Assembly (NCBI GenBank): GCA_946415695.1
Contig: CAMKTM010000058.1
Location: 1-12,132 of the forward strand
DNA from: an uncultured Prevotellaceae bacterium
GTDB taxonomy: Bacteria > Bacteroidota > Bacteroidia > Bacteroidales > Bacteroidaceae
DNA: 12,132 bases
Reading direction: 5' to 3'
Made by a program: the position numbers and the translations under genes
Notes under the pieces: generated by a model
Seen by the model: the letters and a program-made list of their open reading frames with translations, nothing else
The model's database searches: none
Told to the model about the DNA's origin: nothing
In this document: positions 1 through 5,694 of the stretch, piece by piece
Layout: every line of letters begins with the position of its first letter
Numbering within the stretch: the first letter of the stretch is position 1

Positions 1-68
1 GGAACTCTGCAATAACGAATTTAACAATATTGCCATTGGGCGATACGCAATATCTTCTGGGGTTCATT

Positions 69-152
69 ATGTATAGACATCACAGTTTAGAAGAAAAGAA
101 AGAAATCATCCGCTTGTATGAGTCAGGAGGCAGCGAATGGTGTTGGGTTTAG
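69..152 (+). pseudogene. Truncated IS3-family-like OrfA N-terminus (27 codons)
   Basis: An ATG at 69 opens a 27-codon frame that begins MYRHHSLEEKKEIIRLYESG and stops at TAG 150-152. The opening matches the usual start of IS3/IS150-type OrfA proteins: a short basic tip, then the first helix of a helix-turn-helix domain (SLEEKKEIIRLYESG). Real OrfA proteins run on for roughly 80-150 more residues. Here the resemblance ends after about residue 22, near base 135, and the frame runs straight into the lpxB 3' flank. This looks like the left part of a broken insertion sequence, whose upstream end lies at or before base 1. The identification rests on motif recall only, and chance resemblance over such a short stretch is possible. 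Confidence 0.42.
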
Positions 153-183
153 GGTCGGTTTATCCCTTCTTGTTGATGCCTTC

Positions 184-1560
184 CTATTTTCTTTTGGAGA
201 GCGTCTGCAGCAGGTACTTTGCTGCCCTTTTGGGTGCGCCTGGGGCTCCCAGGATGTCGGCCATGCGGCTGTAGCCTTGCAGTTGTGCTTCTCTTGCCGG
301 ACCGCCGGGTAGGATAGCGGCGAGGTGGCGGCGGACATTCTCAATGGTCATTTGTTCTGCCACGAGTTCGGGTACTACTTCCTCGTCTGCCACGAGGTTG
401 ACGAGCGAGATGTACGGGACTTTCAGTATCAGACGGCGTGCGAAGGATGCCAGTCTGCCCCACTTCATGTGGTAGCACACCACTTGCGGGATGCGGAACA
501 GGGCGGTTTCGAGTGTTGCTGTGCCGCTGGTGACGAGGGCTGCCGTGCTGTGCTGAAGGAGTCTGTAGGTCTGGCCGCGGACTATAGACCATTGACCATT
601 GACCATTGAGCATTGACCATTGAGCATTTCCTCTTCGCTATGGGGGCTCTCATTGGGGGCAAGGGGCAAGGGGCAAGGGGCAGGAGAATGGTTTTGGCAG
701 TTGGTATCCTCTTGCTCCTTGCTCCTTGCTCCTTGCTCCGAATACCTGTTGGTATCCTCTTGCTCCTTGCTCCTTGCTCCTTGCTCCTTAAAGGAGGTCT
801 GGGGGGGCTTGCCAGTTATTGCTTGTATCTGATTGCGATAGAATGCGTCGTCGAGTCCTGGGGCGGCTGCGAGGACGAGCTGATAGTCTTTGGTGTAGGG
901 TTCTGCGGCCAGAATCATCCTCTTGAGGTTGTTGCGCACTTCTTGCTTTCGGCTTCCTGCCAAAAGGGCGATGACGGGTCGCTCGTCGAGGTTGTTGTCT
1001 TTGCGGAAAGCCTCCCAGCTCCTGTCCTTTGCTTCTTGCCCCTTGAGGTAGGCATCCACTTCATCTACCGTTGGGTTGCCTACGTAGTGTATGGGGTAGT
1101 GGTGTTTCTCCTCGAAGAACTTTTTTTCGAAGGGCAGGATGCTCAGCAGGGCGTCGATGTCGCGTTTGATGTCCTTGATGCGGTATTCCTTCCATGCCCA
1201 TATCTTAGGTGCGATGTAATAGAAGACGGGGATGGTGCTGTGCTGCTTTATGTAGCGGGCTATCTTGAGGTTGAAGCCTGGATAGTCCACGAGGATGAGC
1301 GCATCGGGCTGCCACTCGAGGATGTCCTTTTGGCAAAGTTTCATGCCCCGAAGGATTGTCCGCAGGTGCAAGATGACGGGAATGAAGCCCATATAGGCGA
1401 GGTCGCGATAGTGCTGCACCAGCTCTGCTCCCTCGGCAGCCATCATGTCGCCGCCGAAGCATCGGAACCGTGCCTCGGCATCTTCCTCTTTGATGGCTGC
1501 CATCAAGTGACTGGCATGAAGGTCGCCGCTTGCCTCGCCTGCTATGAGATAGTACTTCAT
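184..1560 (-). CDS. lpxB: Lipid-A-disaccharide synthase LpxB with an in-frame repeat-derived insertion
   Basis: LpxB is the GT-B glycosyltransferase that joins UDP-2,3-diacylglucosamine to lipid X, giving the tetraacyl disaccharide of lipid A at the inner face of the cytoplasmic membrane. The 458-residue product opens with the family signature YYLIAGEASGD (residues 3-13). It has YYIAPKIWAWK at 114-124, GNP at 161-163, LLAGSRKQE at 199-207 and the donor-site segment ALVTSGTATLETAL at 341-354. Family members are about 380 residues. The excess is a low-complexity block at about residues 251-327, containing two copies of EQGARSKEQEDTN followed by NGQ/SMV repeats, and it is encoded by heptanucleotide repeats (bases about 580-810). 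Removing it leaves about 381 residues with both flanks still LpxB-like. The block lies just before the donor-binding GxTYxLLQ segment, in what is probably a loop of the C-terminal Rossmann domain. The start at 1560 gives the canonical N-terminus. There is no clear ribosome binding site; the leader carries four AATGAAG repeats. Likely co-transcribed with surE. Confidence 0.93.
   Translation of the reverse strand: MKYYLIAGEASGDLHASHLMAAIKEEDAEARFRCFGGDMMAAEGAELVQHYRDLAYMGFIPVILHLRTILRGMKLCQKDILEWQPDALILVDYPGFNLKIARYIKQHSTIPVFYYIAPKIWAWKEYRIKDIKRDIDALLSILPFEKKFFEEKHHYPIHYVGNPTVDEVDAYLKGQEAKDRSWEAFRKDNNLDERPVIALLAGSRKQEVRNNLKRMILAAEPYTKDYQLVLAAAPGLDDAFYRNQIQAITGKPPQTSFKEQGARSKEQEDTNRYSEQGARSKEQEDTNCQNHSPAPCPLPLAPNESPHSEEEMLNGQCSMVNGQWSIVRGQTYRLLQHSTAALVTSGTATLETALFRIPQVVCYHMKWGRLASFARRLILKVPYISLVNLVADEEVVPELVAEQMTIENVRRHLAAILPGGPAREAQLQGYSRMADILGAPGAPKRAAKYLLQTLSKRK
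580..810. repeat. Composite heptanucleotide repeat element inserted inside lpxB (copy A)
   Basis: On the plus strand this block contains six GACCATT/GAGCATT heptamers (587-628), a short linker, four GGGGCAA/GGGGCAG heptamers (656-683), and then the spacer GGCAGTTGGTATCCTC. Four TTGCTCC (712-739), a second spacer GAATACCTGTTGGTATCCTC, four more TTGCTCC (760-787) and a TTAAAGGAGG tail follow. The order and the two spacers match copy B at about 1637-1800, outside the gene and in the same orientation. Read on the minus strand it encodes residues about 251-327 of LpxB without a stop. The boundaries are estimated from where LpxB similarity resumes, so they may be off by a few codons. Confidence 0.85.
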
Positions 1561-1567
1561 CTTGTGA

Positions 1568-1595
1568 AATGAAGAATGAAGAATGAAGAATGAAG
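1568..1595. repeat. Four tandem AATGAAG heptamers in the lpxB leader
   Basis: AATGAAG is repeated exactly four times, ending seven bases upstream of the lpxB ATG. On the lpxB strand it reads CTTCATT, so it occupies the ribosome-binding region and probably affects how the leader folds. A degenerate two-unit run of another family (GAATGTT, CAATGTT) follows at 1612-1625. Confidence 0.85.
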
Positions 1596-1636
1596 AATTT
1601 GCTACCGCTCTGAATGTTCAATGTTGAGGCCTGCAC

Positions 1637-1803
1637 CTTTTAAGGGGCAGGGGGCAGGGGGCAGGAGGATTGCTCTGACAGTTGGTATTCTCTTGCTCCT
1701 TGCTCCTTGCTCCGAATACCTGTTGGTATTCTCTTGCTCCTTGCCCCTTGCTCCTTGCTCCTTGCTCCTTGCCCCTTGCCCCTTTAAGGGGGAGTTAGAG
1801 GGG
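1637..1803. repeat. Composite heptanucleotide repeat element between surE and lpxB (copy B)
   Basis: The element starts with TTTTAAGGGG and three GGGGCAG units (1644-1664). The spacer CAGTTGGTATTCTC, three TTGCTCC (1693-1713), the spacer GAATACCTGTTGGTATTCTC and seven TTGCTCC/TTGCCCC units (1734-1782) follow. It ends in TTTAAGGGGGAGTTAGAGGGG. The two ends form a short inverted repeat around TTTAAGGGG. It shares layout and spacer sequence with copy A inside lpxB. Its last bases supply the surE stop codon and final residues. Confidence 0.85.
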
Positions 1804-2545
1804 TTCTCTTCAATGACTCAATCACCCTATGTGCCGTCATGTCGAGCTGAAGGGGTGTGATGGATGCGAAGCCGTGGTCGAGCGCCCAGTAGTCGGTGTC
1901 CTCGGCTTCGGGTTCGAGGTTCAGGAAGTAGCCTGTCAGGTGATAGGCTCCCTCGCCTTCCTTCGCCATTTCCTTCATCCAGCGGCCTCGACCCATGCGG
2001 CACACCTTTATCCCCTTCAACTGCTCCACTTCGGGGAAGTTGACGTTGAGCAGGACATCTTGTGGCAGTCCGTGCTCCAGGGCATAGCGTGCCGTCTGCA
2101 GGACGACCTCTTCGTAGGGGCGGAAGTTGCACTCGTGGCTCTTTGTCTTGAGGCTGTAGGCGATGGCCGGCACTTGCTTCATGCATGCTTCGATTGCAGC
2201 GCCTACGGTGCCGCTGTAGTGAATGCTGACGGAGGCGTTGTCGCCATGATTGATGCCGCTCACCACGAGGTCGGGCTTCTGCGTCAGCAGCCCGTCGAGA
2301 GCCAGTTTCACGCAGTCGGTGGGTGTGCCGCTGCATTGATAGACGGTCAGACCCTCCTCTTCTTTCAACAGCTCTACGATGATGGTGGTGAGGGGCGATA
2401 TGCAACACGATGCGGCGCTGCGCGGCCCGTTGGGAGCGACCACGACGACGTTGCCCAGTTGGCACATCATTCGGGTCAGCTCCTTTATGCCTTGCGCCTG
2501 TACGCCGTCGTCGTTCGAGATAAGTATTAAGGGACGTTCAGACAT
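1784..2545 (-). CDS. surE: 5'-nucleotidase / acid phosphatase SurE
   Basis: SurE is a metal-dependent phosphatase of the cytoplasm that removes phosphate from nucleoside monophosphates and is linked to stationary-phase survival. The 253-residue product has the expected length. It carries the N-terminal metal motif ILISNDDG (Asp12, Asp13), the ligand serine in APNGPRSA (Ser43), SGTPTDCVKLAL at 72-83 and SGINHGDN at 96-103 (Asn99), so the metal site looks intact. Its ATG directly follows the TAA of the upstream secreted-protein gene, with no gap and no visible ribosome binding site, which suggests translation by re-initiation. The last residues (RTPLTPP) and the TAA are read from repeat element B, so the native C-terminus has probably been replaced or extended. 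Next downstream in the same direction is lpxB, about 220 bp away. Confidence 0.94.
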   Translation of the reverse strand: MSERPLILISNDDGVQAQGIKELTRMMCQLGNVVVVAPNGPRSAASCCISPLTTIIVELLKEEEGLTVYQCSGTPTDCVKLALDGLLTQKPDLVVSGINHGDNASVSIHYSGTVGAAIEACMKQVPAIAYSLKTKSHECNFRPYEEVVLQTARYALEHGLPQDVLLNVNFPEVEQLKGIKVCRMGRGRWMKEMAKEGEGAYHLTGYFLNLEPEAEDTDYWALDHGFASITPLQLDMTAHRVIESLKRTPLTPP

Positions 2546-4438
2546 TTATTTACTGATGATTTTCCTGACGCTGCCGTCGCTCATGCGAATGATGTTCAAG
2601 CCGCGTGTCTGTTTCTGAATACCTGAGAGCGACCAGACGCTCTCGATGTTTGTGTCGGCAAATGCTGGTTTGCAGATGCCGGTCGGGATGACTTCGTCGT
2701 CGCTCATGGAATAGAAGACGTCGGTGACGGATGGACTTGCAGCCGTCAGCGTTACCTCTGTGGGAGCCACCACGGTGTAGCCGGCGATGTTGGGCAGCAC
2801 GGTGTATGAGCCGAAGGGCACGTTCTCGAAGCGGAAGTTGCCGTTGGCGTCCGTCGTGGTTTGTGCTACGATGCTGTTGGCATCATCGAGCAGATAGACC
2901 ATGATGCCGTCGCTTGCCGGTGCCTTTCTTTGGTTTTCCAATGCCAGTCCGGTGTCTATATTGCCTTCAATCAGTCCGGTGCCGGCGAGAGGAGCGGGCA
3001 TCGTCAGCAGGTTGATTTCCACTTGCTTGGGTTCCCACATGTTTTCGGATACGATATCTACAAGCGAGGCCGACGTCCAGAGCGGCGTGGAGGGATAGAA
3101 AGTCTCCATCGTGGAAGCGGTGTTGCGGGCTTTGACGTAGTATTCTCCGAAGAAGATGCGGTCGTCGGTGTCTGCTTCCCAGTCTTGCTGGAAGACCGCT
3201 TCGCCCGTCTCGGCATTCACTTCCTGCGAAGCCACGACGTCCCACTTGCCGTCGATGTTCTTGCCGATGACGTCGATGACGGCGGGTACGGTGGTGCCGT
3301 CCTGAAGGGCTTTCACGCTGAGCTGACCCTTGTAGCGGTCGGACATAATCTGAACCTCACGGAACCAGAGTTCCTCTTCCCCCTCTTCTGCGCCCTCGAA
3401 CTTATAGATGAAGGTCAGGAAGTAGGCAGGGTTAGCCAACTCATACACGCTGTAGTTGTATTCCTCTTCAGTCATGCGGAAGACATACTGGCCCGGAGCT
3501 GTTTCGCTGATGCAGTTGGGGTTGAGCGTCGGCGCATCCTCCATCCACGACTCGCCCAGCACGAACATCTTCTGCGGCTCGGGAATCACGTAGTCGGTGT
3601 TCAGGATGAAGCCGTCGCTGCCGAGGTATCCGATGGAAGCCTGCACAGGAACGCAAACCACGCCGGCAAAAGCATGGTAGAGCGAGAAGTCGAGATGCTG
3701 CTTGTCGCCGCCCACTTGCAGTACGAGCTCGTAGCCGAGGTCGTCTTCCGTAGGGGTATAGATGCTGCTTGAGGCTCCGCTGATGGGCTCCATGTCCGCA
3801 TTGTAGGGGTTGCGACGATACCATTGGTAGGTGAAGCACTCGGGGTTTTCTTCCGTGGCATACTTCTTGATGTCGCCCCTGTTGTATGTCTCGGCGCTGA
3901 CCGTAAAGCCGCTGCCGATGGGGATGCCCACCATGCAATGCTCCACTGTGGGCGACTCGCTCCAGCCCGTGTAGCGTGAAATGATAGAGATGGGCTTGGC
4001 GGTCACGGTGTTCGACACATATCCGTCGCGCTCTCCGCCGTGAAGCACAAGGCGATAGTCGGTGATAGCGTAGATTTCCGGCGAGACGCCTATGGAGCGA
4101 TTGCCGATTATTTTCGTTTCTTCACCCTCTCTCATCGTTTCCCATGTCCCCGTGCCGTGCACTCGGTGCTGCAGCGTGTAGTATTCGCAGCCCACCTCTT
4201 CCACCATCGGGAACTTCAGGTTGGCTTCAATGTCAACCATGCCGTTGACGATGAATGGGCTAAATCCCACGTCGGAGAGGGTAAGGATGGGCAGTTCCCT
4301 GTCGCGGGCGGGTGCCATTTCATTGGGCTCTGGCAGCAGACCCTTTGCGCCCGGATCTGCCACTTCCGACGGGATGGGCTGGGCATTCAAAAAGCAAGCG
4401 CAAAGCATGGCCGCAAGAGAAAGAAAAGTCTTTTTCAT
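2546..4438 (-). CDS. Secreted multidomain protein with Ig-like, SdrB-like and T9SS-type C-terminal regions; function unknown
   Basis: I do not recognise a named family for this 630-residue protein. Residues 1-20 form a signal peptide (MKKTF, hydrophobic core, cut after LNAQ). A poor lipobox match (LCAC) makes a lipoprotein unlikely. Residues about 170-245 contain FTYQWYRRNP and ISGASSSIYTPTEDDLGYEL, the pattern of Ig-like domains in bacterial surface proteins. Residues about 487-577 (GLIEGNI, DANGNFRFENVPFGSYTV) form a carboxypeptidase-regulatory/SdrB-like beta-sandwich. The last 30 residues (VWSLSGIQ, RGLNIIRMSDGSVRKIISK) resemble the type IX secretion sorting tails of Prevotella-like bacteria, so export to the cell surface is inferred. 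No catalytic motif was seen, which suggests an adhesive or structural role. It is first in the unit with surE and lpxB, and its stop touches the surE ATG. The start at 4438 gives the signal peptide. Confidence 0.85.
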   Translation of the reverse strand: MKKTFLSLAAMLCACFLNAQPIPSEVADPGAKGLLPEPNEMAPARDRELPILTLSDVGFSPFIVNGMVDIEANLKFPMVEEVGCEYYTLQHRVHGTGTWETMREGEETKIIGNRSIGVSPEIYAITDYRLVLHGGERDGYVSNTVTAKPISIISRYTGWSESPTVEHCMVGIPIGSGFTVSAETYNRGDIKKYATEENPECFTYQWYRRNPYNADMEPISGASSSIYTPTEDDLGYELVLQVGGDKQHLDFSLYHAFAGVVCVPVQASIGYLGSDGFILNTDYVIPEPQKMFVLGESWMEDAPTLNPNCISETAPGQYVFRMTEEEYNYSVYELANPAYFLTFIYKFEGAEEGEEELWFREVQIMSDRYKGQLSVKALQDGTTVPAVIDVIGKNIDGKWDVVASQEVNAETGEAVFQQDWEADTDDRIFFGEYYVKARNTASTMETFYPSTPLWTSASLVDIVSENMWEPKQVEINLLTMPAPLAGTGLIEGNIDTGLALENQRKAPASDGIMVYLLDDANSIVAQTTTDANGNFRFENVPFGSYTVLPNIAGYTVVAPTEVTLTAASPSVTDVFYSMSDDEVIPTGICKPAFADTNIESVWSLSGIQKQTRGLNIIRMSDGSVRKIISK

Positions 4439-4451
4439 AAGTGTTCTTTTT

Positions 4452-4683
4452 TTAGATGATTGAAGTTTCGGATGTTTATATCAACCACAGATTAAGCTGA
4501 TGTATGTTGCTGATGGGATATTTTTGAAACGATTTAACGGATTGGGGTGTTTTTCGCTTCGCGCAGGCGGAAGCCCTTAATCTGATAAATCAGAATATAA
4601 TTTGAAACACGAATGGATATATAATCCGTTAAATCAGCTAAATCCGTGGTTTAAGAAACTACCGAAACTTAAATTAGATGATT
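4452..4683. mobile_element. MITE-like inverted-repeat element flanked by a 10-bp direct repeat
   Basis: The direct repeat TTAGATGATT lies at 4452-4461 and 4674-4683. Just inside are inverted ends AAGTTTCGG (4463-4471) and CCGAAACTT (4662-4670). Further inside, 4483-4501 (AACCACAGATTAAGCTGAT) pairs with 4633-4651 at 17 of 19 positions. GATTTAACGGATT (4531-4543) is a perfect complement of 4623-4635, and TCTGATAAATCAGA (4581-4594) is a central palindrome. There is no coding capacity. This is the layout of a small non-autonomous element with a target duplication. The spacing between direct repeat and ends is uneven (1 versus 3 bases), so a folded intergenic repeat without transposition is possible. 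It occupies most of the leader between the promoter at 4713-4744 and the secreted-protein gene. Confidence 0.55.
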
Positions 4684-4712
4684 ATTACTCTGTTTTTTTA
4701 TGATAGCAGTCG

Positions 4713-4744
4713 CAAAGTTAAGGAAAAAAAAGGAAAGTACCAAA
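4713..4744 (-). promoter_or_regulatory. Bacteroidota-type promoter for the secreted protein-surE-lpxB unit
   Basis: On the minus strand TTTG (4744-4741) is followed after 20 bp by TAACTTTG (4720-4713). This fits the Bacteroidota primary sigma factor pattern TTTG, about 19 bp, TAxxTTTG. The expected start of transcription is near 4706, giving a leader of about 270 nt filled by the inverted-repeat element. The spacer is a T/C run (TTTCCTTTTTTTTCC). Confidence 0.68.
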
Positions 4745-4936
4745 TTTTAGCAAGGTTTTCCTGTGAAGTTGGCTTGCTTTTGGGCTCAACCCCAATCCGT
4801 TCGTCGGGCAGACACACTGTCAGAAAGGGCTTTTCCTTGAATGTTTCGGCCGTGGCAGCATCTTCCCGCCGACCATGCTTCGGCAGTGGCGAACGCTCCG
4901 GGCAAAGCATCGTGTCGGTTGCTGCACCGTGGCATG
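4745..4936. other. Intergenic stretch without a recognisable gene
   Basis: This GC-rich stretch lies between the minus-strand promoter and the palindrome cluster. The short open frames through it (92 codons on plus, 140 on minus) continue into the palindromes or promoter and show no recognisable protein pattern. I see no RNA gene or binding site that I can support. Confidence 0.5.
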
Positions 4937-5010
4937 TTCTTTGCTTGTACATGTAAAAGCAATTGCTTGTACATGTACGTGCAATTGCTTTTACATGTAC
5001 AAGCAAAGAA
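4937..5010. repeat. 74-bp element: three tandem 22-bp palindromes (copy 1)
   Basis: The element is TTCT, three 22-bp units, then AGAA. Each unit is TTGC, three variable bases, TACATGTA, three variable bases, GCAA. The variable triplets are TTG/AAA, TTG/CGT and TTT/CAA. The outer 30 bases on each side are perfect inverted complements, so the whole can fold as one long hairpin or cruciform. A second copy of identical length and design is at 11941-12014. The flank GGCATG on the left here matches the right flank of copy 2 when reversed, so the two copies lie in inverted orientation at the two ends of the parA-rel unit. Confidence 0.9.
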
Positions 5011-5187
5011 CGGGCTGCGTGATGATATGGAAAAAGACGTGACATGTGACCGCTAAAAGCCATATTCGTGGGCCGGAAGTTTGCCGGTCGCGTTATAATA
5101 AAGATGTCCGTTAGCAGCAAAAACCTCTCTGATTTCGTGTTTTCAAGGCTTTAGTTATCAACAAAAACGTGCGGTTATTAACATTTT
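5011..5187. other. Intergenic stretch upstream of the parA promoter region
   Basis: No gene is recognised. It contains an imperfect dyad around CCGGAAGTTTGCCGG (about 5074-5088) and an AT-rich part with two 9-mers, TTATCAACA (5155-5163) and TTATTAACA (5175-5183). Each is one base away from a DnaA box, but I do not treat them as binding sites. Confidence 0.4.
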
Positions 5188-5241
5188 CGGCATAATGCCG
5201 AGGAAAAAGAGGGCGTATGTCAATGTTTTGACGTATCTTTG
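5188..5241 (+). promoter_or_regulatory. Candidate parA-operon promoter with dyad operators
   Basis: TATCTTTG at 5234-5241 matches the Bacteroidota -7 box and is followed by CAAAATAAAA, but no convincing TTTG is present about 20 bp upstream. Two dyads sit here: a 13-bp CGGCATAATGCCG (5188-5200), and GTATGTCAA / TTGACGTAT (5215-5223 and 5228-5236, 7 of 9 paired, 4-bp loop) overlapping the -7 box. They could be operators, for example for ParA autoregulation, which is common in par operons. That role is inference. A start near 5248 would give parA a leader of about 450 nt. Confidence 0.35.
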
Positions 5242-5254
5242 CAAAATAAAAAAA

Positions 5255-5320
5255 GCCTCACCCCCGACCCCTCTCCGAGGAGAGGGGAGAATAAGGGTAA
5301 GGCTATCTGCCTCCTTTAGG
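5255..5320. repeat. CCCCTCTCC/GGAGAGGGG hairpin repeat
   Basis: CCCCTCTCC (5268-5276) and GGAGAGGGG (5279-5287) form a perfect 9-bp stem with a 2-bp loop. GCCTCACCC (5255-5263) and GGGTAAGGC (5295-5303) form an outer stem around it. CCTCCTTTAGGGGG follows at 5310-5323. This class of C/G-rich intergenic palindrome is frequent in Bacteroidota genomes. If transcribed from the TATCTTTG box it would form a strong hairpin early in the parA leader and could weaken transcription. No U-run follows, so a classic terminator is unlikely. Confidence 0.7.
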
Positions 5321-5360
5321 GGGAATAGATAGCGAGATTACGAAATTGCACATAATGTGT

Positions 5361-5510
5361 TGGAGATAGAAGGAGATAGATGGAGATAAAAGAAGATAAA
5401 AGAAGATAGATGAAGATAGAAGAAGATAAATGAAGATAGAAGAAGATAGAAGGAGATAGATGAAGATAGAAGGAGATAGATGAAGATAAAAGAAGATAAA
5501 AGAATATAGC
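5361..5510. repeat. Array of fifteen 10-bp units (WGRAGATARA-type)
   Basis: From 5361 the sequence divides without gaps into 10-bp units such as TGGAGATAGA, AGGAGATAGA, AGAAGATAAA and TGAAGATAGA. Fourteen are good copies and the last (AGAATATAGC) is degenerate. One strand is almost pure purine. The unit equals about one helical turn, so the T of each GATA lies on the same face of the DNA. It sits in the parA leader. Open frames through it on the other strand encode only repeats of about ten residues and are not genes. A short hairpin AGCCGC/GCGGCT follows at 5508-5524. Confidence 0.9.
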
Positions 5511-5580
5511 CGCTTCTGGCGGCTGAAGATAGATGACAATACCATGGCAGACAGGAAGGCCAAGCGCCAAGACTAATGTC

Positions 5581-5620
5581 TTCTATCTTCTTCTAACTTC
5601 TTCTAACTCCTTCTATCTAC
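5581..5620. repeat. Four inverted decamers opposing the 10-bp array
   Basis: TTCTATCTTC, TTCTAACTTC, TTCTAACTCC and TTCTATCTAC are four 10-bp units in the opposite orientation to the array at 5361-5510. They can pair with its units across about 70 bp, for example GAAGATAGAA at 5412-5421 with 5581-5590. The pairing would fold the parA leader into a large stem-loop about 75 bp before the parA ATG. Confidence 0.8.
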
Positions 5621-5694
5621 ATCGCATGCGAAATTTGAGTGAATAGTAAATCGTCTAATCGTAAATGATTAAACGGTAAAAAGGAAAATAAGAG

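Noticed and set aside
613..1572. 319-codon plus-strand open frame
   Set aside because: It is antisense to lpxB, whose motifs are clear. The product is hydrophobic, Cys-rich and unlike any family, and starts inside the heptamer repeat.
2861..3772. 303-codon plus-strand open frame over the secreted-protein gene
   Set aside because: The minus-strand frame has a signal peptide, Ig-like and SdrB-like patterns and a sorting tail. The plus-strand product shows none of this.
4937..5010. parS centromere site for ParB
   Set aside because: The core TACATGTA does not resemble the known CACGTG-centred parS consensus. I saw no such site elsewhere in the window by eye.
4678..5120. Small open frames on both strands through the palindrome cluster, and a similar one at 11818-12051
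   Set aside because: The frames exist because the 22-bp palindromes lack stops; both copies give the same CLYMY/HVQAKN-type peptides. No family pattern or start context supports them.
5155..5183. DnaA boxes or replication origin upstream of parA
   Set aside because: TTATCAACA and TTATTAACA each miss the consensus by one base. There are only two, and no dnaA gene or longer cluster accompanies them.
5268..5287. Rho-independent terminator at the GC-rich hairpin
   Set aside because: There is no following U-run on the plus strand, and it is part of a widely distributed intergenic repeat type.
5361..5510. CRISPR array
   Set aside because: The units are 10 bp with no spacers between them, and no cas gene is present. 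The 22-bp palindromes are likewise contiguous without spacers.
5303..5570. Two minus-strand open frames rich in FYLLLSSSIF
   Set aside because: They are translations of the 10-bp repeat array and vary only with it.
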